A stretch of DNA of 64,000 nt from Spongiivirga sp046524175 (GCF_046524175.1 NZ_JBEFZF010000003.1:186001-250000); one strand, 5' to 3'. Shown: positions 37,055-47,101, counted from the first letter of the stretch. Notes: generated from the sequence alone by a model not told the origin. Translations and numbers: made by a program.

Positions 37055-37687
37055 CTATTTAATAATCGAATAATAAAAGGCTTCCAAGTATTTTTCATTG
37101 GTTGTTTCGGCAATTTTTGATTTCTTCAACTCCTTCAATACACCCCCTATTGCCAACGACTTTTCCGGGAGTTTTTGTTGGCCCTTGGCATGTGCTATGA
37201 TCACTCTTGCTTTCGATACTTCATCCCTAACCTCATATACATCATATTGATCAATAATTGGAACCATAGAAAATGTGGTTACCTTCCCTGTCATAATTGG
37301 AATCATTATAAAACCATTAAACTCCGTCTTCGTATCTATCATTCGGGGAACTCCAGAAATAATAACATTAGAAGATAATTTCCCTTTATCAAGCGCTTCA
37401 GCAACGGTTAATTTTTCTGGTTTGTACTTTCTGTAGATACCTTTTAAACTATCATCTAACTTTGTCAAAACAGCCTGTTTTTGATTCGCACTAAGTGCTG
37501 ACAATAGTAACTCAAGATGTAATATCATTTGTTGCTTGCCACTCAATAAACCTGCAACTTTGTTGAGTTCTGCTTGACTTATAACACCATCATCTTCTTT
37601 TGTAAATACATTAAAAAATCGGCCTCCATTATCTAGCGTTTTAGTAGCCTGAATACTATCGGTATATGGTGCTATTTCTTTCATCAA
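37055..37687 (-). CDS. Conserved hypothetical cytoplasmic protein
   Basis: 210 residues, no signal or transmembrane segment. I do not recognise the family. A helical first half (VAGLLSGKQQMILHLELLLSALSANQKQAVL) is followed by a beta part (SSNVIISGVPRMIDTKTEFNGFIMIPIMTG). A stretch at about 32-45 (TKEDDGVISQAEL) faintly resembles an EF-hand loop but lacks a normal first ligand. It is cotranscribed with the DUF1853 gene, 6 nt downstream. Confidence 0.7.
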   Translation of the reverse strand: MMKEIAPYTDSIQATKTLDNGGRFFNVFTKEDDGVISQAELNKVAGLLSGKQQMILHLELLLSALSANQKQAVLTKLDDSLKGIYRKYKPEKLTVAEALDKGKLSSNVIISGVPRMIDTKTEFNGFIMIPIMTGKVTTFSMVPIIDQYDVYEVRDEVSKARVIIAHAKGQQKLPEKSLAIGGVLKELKKSKIAETTNEKYLEAFYYSIIK

Positions 37688-37745
37688 CGGTTCGTTTTAT
37701 TAATTTATAAGTAAACATTTGAAAGAATTTGTTACATGTAGACCA

Positions 37746-38675
37746 TTAATTTTGACTTTCATTTAAAGTCTCTGGCTGCCCTTTCACCCCAAAATCAAAA
37801 AGGTCGTTTCTTGTATAATGACCAATGACATCAAAGTCAAGTTTGCTTTTGGTAATATCTTCAAGATCGATCTCTGCGGTAAGTGCTTCTTGCTTGTTAA
37901 AAACCGGACCTGCAATTACTTTTCCAAGCGGAGAGACTATTACACTTCCACCGGGACACATTATTTCGGGCTCATCTTTAACCAGGTGCTGATACTTTTC
38001 AGGAAGCATTGATTTTGTAAAATACTGATTACAACCTAACACAAAGCATCGTCCTTCCAGCGCAATTTGCTGCATTGTCGCGGACCAGGCTTCGCGAGAA
38101 TCAGCGGTTGGAGCAATGTAAATTTCTACCCCCTTGTTATACATCGACATTCGCGCAAGAGGCATATAATTCTCCCAACAAATGAGTCCGCCTAACCTGC
38201 CAATACCCGTTTGAAATGTTACCAGCGATTCGGCCCCAGCTTCTGCCCATATTAAACGCTCGGTCCCCGTAGGTTTAATTTTTCGGTGTACGCCTAACAA
38301 TCCTGTTTTGGGAGAAATATAAAGCATTGAACAAAATAAGCTACCGTTTACATATTGTTTTTCGGTTATCCCAATTACCAGATATGTCTTGGTTGACTTA
38401 GCAAGTTTTTCAAGCTTTTTAAGGTCATCACTTTCTAGGTCAATACTGTTTTTATAGTATTCATTGTATAGTGCCCTGCCTTCATCACTCCTGCTTCCTA
38501 TAACCGCTCCAAAGGAAAATCCGCGTGGGTATCCCGGAATGAAAGACTCCGGAAACACAATTAATCCACAGCCTTCTTTAGCATGTTTTACTGTAAGATC
38601 CTCGATCTTTTGAATGGTCTTTTCTTTGTTGAAGAAAATAGGAGCATCTTGTATCAGGCAAACTTTAAGTTTCAT
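37746..38675 (-). CDS. Nitrilase (carbon-nitrogen hydrolase)
   Basis: Cytoplasmic CN-hydrolase of 309 residues in the true-nitrilase branch. Catalytic triad visible: E43 in FPESFIPGYPRG, K132 in VHRKIKPTGTERL, C166 in GGLICWENYMPLAR. The WENYMPL sequence after the cysteine and the TERL..AEG-type loop fit nitrilases rather than amidases. It would convert an organic nitrile to acid and ammonia. Monocistronic. Confidence 0.93.
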   Translation of the reverse strand: MKLKVCLIQDAPIFFNKEKTIQKIEDLTVKHAKEGCGLIVFPESFIPGYPRGFSFGAVIGSRSDEGRALYNEYYKNSIDLESDDLKKLEKLAKSTKTYLVIGITEKQYVNGSLFCSMLYISPKTGLLGVHRKIKPTGTERLIWAEAGAESLVTFQTGIGRLGGLICWENYMPLARMSMYNKGVEIYIAPTADSREAWSATMQQIALEGRCFVLGCNQYFTKSMLPEKYQHLVKDEPEIMCPGGSVIVSPLGKVIAGPVFNKQEALTAEIDLEDITKSKLDFDVIGHYTRNDLFDFGVKGQPETLNESQN

Positions 38676-38707
38676 TTATCTTATTGAAATAGTTTTACCA
38701 TCTAAAT

Positions 38708-39598
38708 TTACTCTTTTAAGCTCATAACCTCACCTAATAATAACGGAAGCCCGTTTTCTTGAATGACATCATTATTCCAATGACTTAATACACAACCTAC
38801 ATAATTAGCTCGAACAGGGGCAGTAACGTAATAAATTGTCAATGTTTCTCCACCAGACATTCCGGCTAGTAATGAGTTAATTCCTTTAAAGTCGTATATC
38901 ACTTTCTTTGCTTTGACCTCGGTATCTTCAAAGATCACATCGACTTCTTCTTCAGAAATTACCTTGCCCCCTCTTTTGGCTTTAGTTATTTCAAATTGAT
39001 ATTGAACTGCATTGTTAGCGCTTTCAAAATCTTTGTAAACTGACCAATTGATCTGACCATGGCCGGGGCATTGAACGGAATTCACATCCATCCAACGACA
39101 AGGATCTCCTAATTTAATTTGCCTTCCCGCAAAGTTAATACTGTCAGTAGAAGTCGAAGAAAAATTCGCCTTTGGAATCTTATTATCCAATATTAACGTT
39201 AGCATTGATAATTCAAAAGCTTTATCAAGTTTATTGATATTGCTAAAGCGAATAATATCCACCCTTTTCTTTTTATTCTCCAAAAAATAAAACGAATTAT
39301 GCTGTACAATCCCTGTGGTCACCTTATCATTATTGTACACGTACGTATGCTTGGTTTTAATTGACGAATCTGTCGTTCTAGGATCGTCTTTTCTAATTTT
39401 ATATTTGCGGTAAATCTTTTTAAGTCCTTTTTCGGTAAAAGGAAAATTCAACGTTTCTTTTGTAATACTATAACCATCTATATTGTAGTAGATTGTACCG
39501 CCATTTGCAATAGCAGTTAGTCTTTCGAAAATTGGATTGTTCTGGGCAAAAGTATTGGATGCAATAAATATTAAAAGGTAAAAAAGGTTCTTCCTCAT
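38708..39598 (-). CDS. Secreted protein of unknown function
   Basis: An upstream in-frame ATG at 39619 exists, but the ATG at 39598 gives a better signal peptide (MRKNLFYLLIFIASNTFAQ) and is preferred. Mature protein about 277 residues, mixed alpha/beta, with two late cysteines (CRWMDVNSVQC). I recognise no domain. It lies 32 nt upstream of nothing on its strand except the nitrilase gene, which is read after a separate start. It is divergent from the GLPGLI gene. Confidence 0.7.
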   Translation of the reverse strand: MRKNLFYLLIFIASNTFAQNNPIFERLTAIANGGTIYYNIDGYSITKETLNFPFTEKGLKKIYRKYKIRKDDPRTTDSSIKTKHTYVYNNDKVTTGIVQHNSFYFLENKKKRVDIIRFSNINKLDKAFELSMLTLILDNKIPKANFSSTSTDSINFAGRQIKLGDPCRWMDVNSVQCPGHGQINWSVYKDFESANNAVQYQFEITKAKRGGKVISEEEVDVIFEDTEVKAKKVIYDFKGINSLLAGMSGGETLTIYYVTAPVRANYVGCVLSHWNNDVIQENGLPLLLGEVMSLKE

Positions 39599-39814
39599 AA
39601 CTAGAAATACGGTAAGCATTGTTTTAGGTATGTACGCAAAGTAGTTTTTATTTGATCGAATAACGTTAAAAACCTGTTAGTTTTTGACTAATGACGTTCC
39701 TGTTCTAATACTATCAAAGAAAAAACTCGTGTTAATCTTTTGATAAATACTACTTATTTGTTTCATGTTTAATTAAATTCGTTAAACAAAATAACTAACT
39801 TCATATTTAAAGTC

Positions 39815-40645
39815 ATGAAATCGCTTTTATTCAAATTCAGTCTCCTTTCCTTTGTTCTGCTAATGTCGAACAAACCAACCGTTCAAGAATTTCAGGGGCA
39901 AGCTACTTATTTCGCGAAGTCGACCATGGAACTTGGCAGCTGGGGAGCAAGAATGAGTGAAGCCCAGAAAAAGCAAATTATGGCTCGCTTAAAAAATAGA
40001 TTAGAAAAAACGTACATACTTAATTTCAACAAAGAAGAGTCAGTTTTTAATGAAGAGGAGAAATTAGATGCTATTTCTGGGGCAACAGACTCTTGGGGAA
40101 AGAACTTTTCTCAAGGAGAATCCTATAAAAATGTAAAGGAAAATGCTTTAGTGCAGCAACAGGAGTTTTATGGTAAACAATTCTTGGTTAAAGACAAACT
40201 GCAGAAGTTTGATTGGAAAATGGGTTCGGAAACTAAACAAATAGGTCAATATACATGCTTTAAAGCTACCGCTTCCGTTCCTACAAGTGAACTTAGCTGG
40301 TACAATTTCTCTTGGAGTCAATTAAGGCAACAAGCCAGAAAGGAAAACGATTCTACTAATACTACTCCAGAAATTAAAATGACTGAAGTAGAAGCATGGT
40401 ACACACCACAAGTTCCTGTGGGTCATGGTCCTGCTGAGTTTTGGGGTTTGCCAGGGTTAATTTTAGAAGTAAGTGCAGGAAATACAACAATGTTGTGTTC
40501 TAAAATTGTGATGAACCCAAAAGAAAAAATTAAAATTGAAGCTCCTAGAAAAGGTAAAGAAATCACCAAAGTGAGTTATCAAGAAACTATTGTTGGTAAG
40601 ATGCGAGAAATGGCAAACAATAGGGGTCGTAGAAGAAGTCGATAA
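39815..40645 (+). CDS. GLPGLI family protein
   Basis: Secreted protein of 276 residues named after its motif, present here as FWGLPGLILEV near residue 215. Signal peptide about 1-20. EVEAWYTPQVPVGHGPAEF precedes the motif, and a basic tail (NNRGRRRSR) ends the protein. Function is unknown; members occur next to outer-membrane barrels, as here with 48 nt between genes. Confidence 0.93.
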   Translation: MKSLLFKFSLLSFVLLMSNKPTVQEFQGQATYFAKSTMELGSWGARMSEAQKKQIMARLKNRLEKTYILNFNKEESVFNEEEKLDAISGATDSWGKNFSQGESYKNVKENALVQQQEFYGKQFLVKDKLQKFDWKMGSETKQIGQYTCFKATASVPTSELSWYNFSWSQLRQQARKENDSTNTTPEIKMTEVEAWYTPQVPVGHGPAEFWGLPGLILEVSAGNTTMLCSKIVMNPKEKIKIEAPRKGKEITKVSYQETIVGKMREMANNRGRRRSR

Positions 40646-40693
40646 TTTTCTTTAAAAACTACTTTCAGCTAACAAGCAACCTAAGCCAACTTC

Positions 40694-43408
40694 ATGAAAA
40701 ATTTACTTTGTGTCGCACTTATTCTGGTGACAGGCATCACTTATGGTCAAATTAAACTAGAAGGTGTTGTAATGGATAGTTTAAATAAGCCTTTAGAATT
40801 GGCTAATGTTATTGCTATCAATCAGAAAACTTCTAGCCTAGAATCATATGGTATTACTAACGATCAGGGGAAATTTAAGTTAGAGCTTGGTATCAATGGT
40901 TCTTATGAGATACAGATTAGTTATGTGGGAATGCAAACCCTCAAAGATACCATTGCAACAAAGGAAAGTAATATTACTAAAGATTACATCCTAACATCGA
41001 ATAATGTTTTAGACGAAGTAGAACTGGTTTACGAAATGCCTGTTGCCGTAAAAGGCGATACTATTGTTTACAATGCCGACTCTTTCAAAAGCGGTAGCGA
41101 ACGAAAGTTAGAAGACGTTTTAGAAAAGTTGCCCGGTGTCGAAATTAATGAAGATGGTCAGGTAGAAGTTGAAGGAAAAGTGGTAAACAAACTCATGGTT
41201 AATGGCAAGGATTTTTTTGACGGTGATACCAAATTGGCTACCAAAAATATTCCTTCCAAGGCAGTTGACAAGATACAAGTACTGCGCAATTATTCAGAAG
41301 TAGGCCAATTGCGCGGGGTTACCAATAATCAAGACAATGTTGCTTTAAATATCAAACTCAAAGAAGGAAAAGAGAATTTTTGGTTTGGCAATATTACAGC
41401 TGGTGGGGGTACCGCGCCGGATAATGAGTTATATGTATTACAGCCAAAGCTATTTTACTATAGCCCCAATTATAGTCTCAATTTTATAGGTGACCTCAAT
41501 AATACGGGAGAAGCAGCCTTAACAAGGCGGGATATTCGAAATTTCGAAGGAGGTTTTAGAGCACCCAGCAGGAGTAGCGGTACTAATATCAATCTTGGGA
41601 ATAATAGCCTAAATTTTTTAACGACTCAGGGCAATGCGCTTGAAATTGAAAATAAATTAGCCACAGGTAATTTTAGCTACTCCCCTTCTAAAGCTTTAGA
41701 TTTAAGTGGATTTATTATTTACAATTCAAGTCGTATCCTTTCTAGGGAAACAAGCTTCGTTCAATATACCAATCCCAATTTGGGTATTCCTGATGAAGCG
41801 ACTGAGCAAACAAGTAAAGAACGGTCAAATCAAGGACTGCTAAAGCTAAGTGCTTCGTACCAACCTAACCTTAACAACCAAATGGACTATGATGTGTTGG
41901 CCAGAACATCCAACGATAGACAAAATCAGAATCTTTTTTCATCAGTTATTGGCAATACCACCCAGGTTGATGAAGTGACTCCATTTAGCATTAATCAGAA
42001 TTTAAATTATTATTACACCCTTAACGAAAAAAATATATTCGCTTTTGAAGCACAGCATTTAATAAAAGATGAAGATCCTTTTTACAATGCACTGCTAGTC
42101 AATAATCCCACTGGGGTTGATGCTTTCGATACTACAGCAGAAGCACTAGGACTAAACACCACACTTACTAATTACGATCTTGGGCAAAACAGAAGAATTA
42201 AATCAAATCAATTAGATGCTAAATTGGATTATTACTACCTGATTAATCAAAAGAGCAACCTGAATATAACCCTGGGTACTATTTTCAGCAATCAGCGATT
42301 TGATTCCAATATTTTTCAATTTTTAGGAGATGGTTCGCAGTTGAACCCGTCACCTACATTTAACGAAGGCCGCGCCACCAATGATACCGAATACAATTTT
42401 AGTGATGTATATATGGGCTTTCACTATCGGATAAAAACCGGAAAATTTACCATTACACCAGGATTTTCTGTACATGCTTATGGTAACAAAAACACCCAAT
42501 TTGGAGAAACATTTAAAGATAACTTCTTCCGAGTACTACCTGACTTTGAAACCAGAATACAATTAAAAAAGAGCGAGGCTTTGACGTTACGCTATGATAT
42601 GCGAAATCAATTTACAGACGTCACACGATTAGCGCAAGGTCTTGTTTTAAACAACTTCAACAGTATTCAATTTGGTGAACCCGATCTACAAAATGCGTTA
42701 TCGCATAATGTCAATTTAATTTACACTAGCTTTAATTTATTTAATTATACCAATGTTTTTGCCAGGGCTTCATACTCAAGTAACATCGATCAGATACGAA
42801 ACCTTACCAATTTCGAAAATGTTATACGAACTAGTACATTTTTTAATTCAAATTTTGCCGATGAAAACGTCAACGTCTCCGGGCGAGTACAGCGAACCTT
42901 TGGTAAAATAAGAGCTGAATTACGCGCTAGTTTTAACTACAGTAAAATCAATCAATTCATACAAGGACAGCGATCTTTAAATGAAGGGTATACCCAAACG
43001 TATATTCCTGGAATACGTACGAATTTTAAGATAGCACCTAATATCAATGTTAGATATCGATATAGTATTACAGACAACAACCAGGGAGGACGTAATACCA
43101 CTTTTGTTACAAATGCACCTTCGGTTGAGTTTGATGCTTATATCTGGAAGAAATTCACTTTTCGTACGAATTACACTTATACGAATCAAGATTTGGGTAA
43201 CGGAAGTTCTCAATCCTTCCAAAATTGGGATGCTACCTTATCTTACCGTAAAAATCGAGATGCTAAGTGGGAATATGAGCTAAAAGCAACCAATATTTTA
43301 GATATCGACTCTCAAGTACGTAACAACGCGAATAATATTTCAGTTTTTACTTCAGAAACCTTTATACAGCCTCGCTTTGTAACCTTTCGATTTGTATACA
43401 CCTTGTAA
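40694..43408 (+). CDS. Outer-membrane beta-barrel protein, TonB-receptor-like with carboxypeptidase-regulatory domain
   Basis: 904 residues. Signal peptide 1-18 (ITYGQ). CarboxypepD_reg domain at about 20-100 (LEGVVMDSLNKPLELANVIAI). Plug-like part: GDTIVYNADSFKSGSERKLEDVLEKLPGVEI and a GxxNxVDKIQVLRNY-type stretch. A large barrel follows, ending FRFVYTL. It belongs to the barrel branch paired with GLPGLI proteins. Whether it transports a ligand or acts as an export or assembly partner is unknown. Confidence 0.88.
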   Translation: MKNLLCVALILVTGITYGQIKLEGVVMDSLNKPLELANVIAINQKTSSLESYGITNDQGKFKLELGINGSYEIQISYVGMQTLKDTIATKESNITKDYILTSNNVLDEVELVYEMPVAVKGDTIVYNADSFKSGSERKLEDVLEKLPGVEINEDGQVEVEGKVVNKLMVNGKDFFDGDTKLATKNIPSKAVDKIQVLRNYSEVGQLRGVTNNQDNVALNIKLKEGKENFWFGNITAGGGTAPDNELYVLQPKLFYYSPNYSLNFIGDLNNTGEAALTRRDIRNFEGGFRAPSRSSGTNINLGNNSLNFLTTQGNALEIENKLATGNFSYSPSKALDLSGFIIYNSSRILSRETSFVQYTNPNLGIPDEATEQTSKERSNQGLLKLSASYQPNLNNQMDYDVLARTSNDRQNQNLFSSVIGNTTQVDEVTPFSINQNLNYYYTLNEKNIFAFEAQHLIKDEDPFYNALLVNNPTGVDAFDTTAEALGLNTTLTNYDLGQNRRIKSNQLDAKLDYYYLINQKSNLNITLGTIFSNQRFDSNIFQFLGDGSQLNPSPTFNEGRATNDTEYNFSDVYMGFHYRIKTGKFTITPGFSVHAYGNKNTQFGETFKDNFFRVLPDFETRIQLKKSEALTLRYDMRNQFTDVTRLAQGLVLNNFNSIQFGEPDLQNALSHNVNLIYTSFNLFNYTNVFARASYSSNIDQIRNLTNFENVIRTSTFFNSNFADENVNVSGRVQRTFGKIRAELRASFNYSKINQFIQGQRSLNEGYTQTYIPGIRTNFKIAPNINVRYRYSITDNNQGGRNTTFVTNAPSVEFDAYIWKKFTFRTNYTYTNQDLGNGSSQSFQNWDATLSYRKNRDAKWEYELKATNILDIDSQVRNNANNISVFTSETFIQPRFVTFRFVYTL

Positions 43409-43436
43409 AAGAGATATTCAGAAAACGAATCTCAAT

Positions 43437-44039
43437 TTATAAAATACCTTTTAGTTGTACATATTGAAGTAACATAATCGTTTTGCCGTCTTTGATCTCA
43501 CCATCTGCTATCATCTCGATAGCCCTTTCAATTGGTAATTCTAAAACTTCTATCTCTTCCTGTTCGTCATGCGCGCCACCACCCGCGGTTACTTTCATTG
43601 ATTTTGTGTACCCAGCTATGAAAAAATGTACAACTTCGGTTACCGAACCAGGAGACATATATGCCTCAAAAATCTTTTGCACAGAGCCAATTTTATAACC
43701 AGTTTCTTCTTCTGTTTCCCTTTTTATACAATCTTCCGCATTTTCGGCGTCTAAAAGCCCTGCACAAGATTCAATTAACATTCCAGAATCATTTCCATTT
43801 AAATATGTAGGAATTCGAAACTGCCTTGTAAGTATTACAGTGCGGTTGGCGTTGTTATATAATAATATAGTAGCACCATTACCACGATCGTAAGCTTCCC
43901 TAGTTTGAACTTCCCAGCTACCATCTTTCTTTAAATACTCAAAAGTGGCCTTCCTCAATGTATACCAATGATCAGAAAGCACCTCGGTTTTTAAGTTTCG
44001 AATTTTACGCTCCGGCATCGGGAATTTCATTGATGTCAT
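43437..44039 (-). CDS. NUDIX hydrolase, NudK-like (GDP-mannose/nucleoside-diphosphate-sugar pyrophosphatase)
   Basis: 200-residue NUDIX enzyme. The box is in GLLDAENAEDCIKRETEEETGY (one residue shorter between Gly and Glu than the strict pattern, as in NudK). YDRGNGATILLYN before it and EAYMSPGSVTEVVHFFIAGY after it closely follow E. coli NudK. Start uncertain: 44039 overlaps the upstream DUF4406 gene by 35 nt; in-frame ATGs at 44030 and 44015 are alternatives. Cotranscribed with DUF4406. Confidence 0.92.
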   Translation of the reverse strand: MTSMKFPMPERKIRNLKTEVLSDHWYTLRKATFEYLKKDGSWEVQTREAYDRGNGATILLYNNANRTVILTRQFRIPTYLNGNDSGMLIESCAGLLDAENAEDCIKRETEEETGYKIGSVQKIFEAYMSPGSVTEVVHFFIAGYTKSMKVTAGGGAHDEQEEIEVLELPIERAIEMIADGEIKDGKTIMLLQYVQLKGIL

Positions 44040-44367
44040 AGTAGATCTTTAATCCAAGTTGCTTCGCAATTTCAACATCTTGATCTGCGCCTTTTGATGC
44101 TCCCTCAATGCGCAACACAGCATCGCATTTGGTCAGTAACCGATGTGCCGCAGGATACTGGATTTCATTAAAAATATCGTCACCTACTTCTGTAGATCCA
44201 GCCAACGCTATTAATGGATTTGCGACCCACTCACCAATCATAGGTATATGACCCTTTCTAAATATTGGGAGCGCTACGGACTCTAATCTGTCCATGTTTC
44301 TTTTAATAAGTTTCAAGTCATTATTGGTACCACTTCTATACGGACCAGCAATTAATATTAGCATCAT
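44005..44367 (-). CDS. DUF4406 / nucleoside 2-deoxyribosyltransferase-like protein
   Basis: 120 residues with a Rossmann-like fold. LILIAGPYRSGTNNDL at the start, GDDIFNEIQYPAAHRLLTKCDAVLRIEGASKGADQDVEIAKQLG near the end. The SKGAD...E segment is the position of the catalytic glutamate in deoxyribosyltransferases. Activity is unproven in this branch. It is followed by, and overlaps, a NUDIX gene, which suggests a nucleotide-cleaning pair. Confidence 0.82.
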   Translation of the reverse strand: MMLILIAGPYRSGTNNDLKLIKRNMDRLESVALPIFRKGHIPMIGEWVANPLIALAGSTEVGDDIFNEIQYPAAHRLLTKCDAVLRIEGASKGADQDVEIAKQLGLKIYYDINEIPDAGA

Positions 44368-44433
44368 ATGTTAAGCTTTTTGCAAACATTATAAATTGTG
44401 TCATTCTAAAAAATAAGATAGTTTAAGACAACG

Positions 44434-45003
44434 CTATTTTCTTTTCACTGTGCTTAAAAATTCTGGGGTCACCCCAAGATATGAGGCAATTTGCTTTTGT
44501 GTTACCTTGTCAGCTATTCCTGGATACTTATTAATAAATTTCCGATACCGTTCTTCCGTTGTTAGCGATATGTAATGAAGTGCTCTTTGCTGTTCTCGTA
44601 TATACGCATTCTGAAAAAGAATCCTAAAAAAACGTTCGAACTTGGGTATCTTATCAAAGAGTGCTTCAAGAGCGTTGCCATCTAATCCTACGACTTGACT
44701 GTCCTCGAGCGCTTCTATTGATAATAAGGCTTGCTTTTGGTTTACAAAGCAACTCATATCTGTAATCCACCAATTTTGAAATGCGAACATAATGGTGGAT
44801 TCTTTGCCATCCTCATTAGTATTAAAAGCCCTTAAACTACCTAACTCTACAAAATATATTTTTTTACATATTTGCCCCTGCTTTAAAATAAGTTCCTTTT
44901 TAGCAATGCGCTCAACCTTTAATAATGATTCAAAATATTGTTTCTCAACATCATTAAGCGTAATATGCTTTTGAACGTTATTAAAAATTCGATAGTTGCC
45001 CAT
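44434..45003 (-). CDS. Crp/Fnr family transcriptional regulator
   Basis: 189 residues. N-terminal cyclic-nucleotide-binding-like beta-roll (LKQGQICKKIYFVELGSLRAF, DGKESTIMFAF) without the cAMP arginine-serine pair. A long dimer helix and a short HTH VTQKQIASYLGVTPEFLSTVKRK follow. This short form is very common in Flavobacteriaceae. Target and effector unknown. Confidence 0.92.
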   Translation of the reverse strand: MGNYRIFNNVQKHITLNDVEKQYFESLLKVERIAKKELILKQGQICKKIYFVELGSLRAFNTNEDGKESTIMFAFQNWWITDMSCFVNQKQALLSIEALEDSQVVGLDGNALEALFDKIPKFERFFRILFQNAYIREQQRALHYISLTTEERYRKFINKYPGIADKVTQKQIASYLGVTPEFLSTVKRK

Positions 45004-45204
45004 ATGATAAAATGTTACTACGCAATTTAGCTATTGTAAACAAACAAAAACTAAAAATATGGAGTCAGGTGGAATTGTTCTATTCTTCAAAATATCAGTA
45101 AAGAATCAAACCAGCTAAGGGGCATTAGCAAAGTAGCGGTTTTGCCTTTATTGTGTATCTTTCCATCATACAACCAAATGTGTATTCGTTTGGGTAATTC
45201 ACAA

Positions 45205-45876
45205 ATGAAACATACCAATCCTTATAATAAAAAAAGCCCCTGGCCCACAGTCGATGCAATGCGACAGATTTATGAAATGAAACTTTGGGGGGCGGGCGAA
45301 TCCCAATTCTATTCAGGGGAAGGATCTCACAATCCATCGATTGTCATGCCATATCTGCAAGCTATTATTTCTCTTTTTAAATCGTTGGAAAATCCACCTG
45401 TGGTCTGTGATTTTGGTTGTGGGGATTTCAATGTCGCGAAACGGCTTGTTCAGCATACCAAAAAATACATTGCTGTAGACATTGTACCGGAGCTAATTGA
45501 CCACAACAAGCAAGCATTTCAAAACGAAAAGTTAGCATTTTATTGTTTAGATATTTCAAAGGATGATTTACCAACTGGGGATTGCGCCATTCTAAGACAA
45601 GTGTTGCAACACCTATCCAATGCCGAGGTAAAAGCCATATTAAATAAGCTAACCCATTTTAAATATATCATTCTTACGGAGCACATTCCTACCGGAGATT
45701 TCACACCGAACAAAGACATTATTTCAGGGCAGGGCATCCGCTTAAAAAAGCAAAGCGGATTGGATATTTTGGCGCCTCCGTTTGAATTTAACGTAAAAGG
45801 AAAAAAGGAGCTAGTAGCGCATCATTTAGAAAATGGAAAAGGGATGATTGTGACTACGCTTTACGAACCTTTGTGA
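45205..45876 (+). CDS. Class I SAM-dependent methyltransferase
   Basis: The ATG at 45205 (MKHTNPYNKKSPWPTVDAM) is preferred over earlier in-frame starts at 45142 and 45178, which add no conserved sequence; 223 residues. Rossmann core: VVCDFGCGDFNVAKRL (SAM glycines), YIAVDIVPELI (acidic ribose ligand), CAILRQVLQHLSNAEV. Substrate is unknown. It is the last plus-strand gene; everything to its right is on the minus strand. Confidence 0.85.
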   Translation: MKHTNPYNKKSPWPTVDAMRQIYEMKLWGAGESQFYSGEGSHNPSIVMPYLQAIISLFKSLENPPVVCDFGCGDFNVAKRLVQHTKKYIAVDIVPELIDHNKQAFQNEKLAFYCLDISKDDLPTGDCAILRQVLQHLSNAEVKAILNKLTHFKYIILTEHIPTGDFTPNKDIISGQGIRLKKQSGLDILAPPFEFNVKGKKELVAHHLENGKGMIVTTLYEPL

Positions 45877-45973
45877 GTTAACCTCATCGGAAGTTCATCG
45901 AAGGTGGTCAGAACAGATCAAAGACTTTCAACATGAATATATGATAACCGTTTTATCGGTTCTGTTTTGCAGA

Positions 45974-47101
45974 TTAGTTTTTCTTATTCTTTGCGTTGAT
46001 CAGTCCTTCTTTCATTTTCTCATCAAATCTTGAATTTGGATATTTAGTTAATCCAACACTAAAATGTTTAATAGCATTTTGGTAGTCTTTATGTTTTAAA
46101 TAGAACTGCCCAAAACGATTTTGCCAGTATGCAGAAGCATATCTTTTTGTCTCCAAAACATCTTTAAATGTAGTCATAAACAGCTTGAAATATTCAAAAT
46201 TATCCCTATTCCATGACAACCAAATCAGTGTATTTTTCGTGCTATCATCGATAGTATCGTCTCCACCGAATCGTTTCGCTCGTTCTTTAAAATATTCGGT
46301 CAAGTAATCCATACCTCCTAGATCGACATACTGCTGTATACTTTCAAAAGCTAATGAATTGTAGTTGTGGTAATAGAACTTCAAGCCTTTGTAAAGTGCT
46401 AGGTGCGCTAAACTTTCATGTACTTCATCATTGTATAAGTCATATTTCCAAACCAATCTTTGAGGGCTATGTTGTTTCAACATTCCATGAAATTCATCAG
46501 TATACCCTATATTATAAATGTCTTTTTTGGAGTTAGCCATATATAAATATGTGGCTCTAGTTGCATTGAAGTCTTTCAACATTTCTTTAGAAGCATAGCC
46601 ACCATTTGTTAAGATTGCACCGTTAAATACTTTAGGATGTTTTAAAATCAACTCACTAACATAGTAAGCAGCGGCTTCCCAGCCAAAAATGATCTGCTCA
46701 CCGTTTGTTCTGTAGTTAGTGTTTAAAAAAGGAATAACTTCATCTATTAAAAAATTGGAATATTGCTCTTTTTCCTCACCAAACCATGTCCATCTTGATG
46801 CATCATTACTGCTAACCCCTACGACGATCATTTCCGGTATAGCAAGCGGTCTTTGTAAGGCCTTTTGAATGCCTACACCACTTAAAAAATACCGTTGTCC
46901 GTCAAGAATGTATAACACTGGGTACTTTTTATTTGACTTTAAGTAATCGTCAGGTGTGTACACCTGAAGTGTTTTTTCTTCACTTAAAATGGTTGACTTA
47001 ATAGTATAATTAACTCCAACTGCAATTTGAGAACTACTTTCTTGTGCTATAGATAAAGTAGTAAACCAAAAGCAAGCGAAAAAGAATAACAATTGCCTCA
47101 T
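45974..47101 (-). CDS. Esterase-like alpha/beta hydrolase with the nucleophile replaced
   Basis: Secreted protein of 375 residues. Signal peptide 1-20 (LSIAQ). The domain at 25-265 follows the esterase D / BesA-type family: VYTPDDYLKSNKKYPVLYILDG, YSNFLIDEVIPFLNTNYRT, and a late DEVHESLAHLALYKGL with the histidine. The nucleophile elbow reads F-G140-W-E142-A-A where GxSxG is expected, so catalytic serine is glutamate. A TPR-like tail follows (YWQNRFGQFYLKHKDYQNAIKHF). Probably a pseudo-enzyme or binding protein. Confidence 0.88.
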   Translation of the reverse strand: MRQLLFFFACFWFTTLSIAQESSSQIAVGVNYTIKSTILSEEKTLQVYTPDDYLKSNKKYPVLYILDGQRYFLSGVGIQKALQRPLAIPEMIVVGVSSNDASRWTWFGEEKEQYSNFLIDEVIPFLNTNYRTNGEQIIFGWEAAAYYVSELILKHPKVFNGAILTNGGYASKEMLKDFNATRATYLYMANSKKDIYNIGYTDEFHGMLKQHSPQRLVWKYDLYNDEVHESLAHLALYKGLKFYYHNYNSLAFESIQQYVDLGGMDYLTEYFKERAKRFGGDDTIDDSTKNTLIWLSWNRDNFEYFKLFMTTFKDVLETKRYASAYWQNRFGQFYLKHKDYQNAIKHFSVGLTKYPNSRFDEKMKEGLINAKNKKN

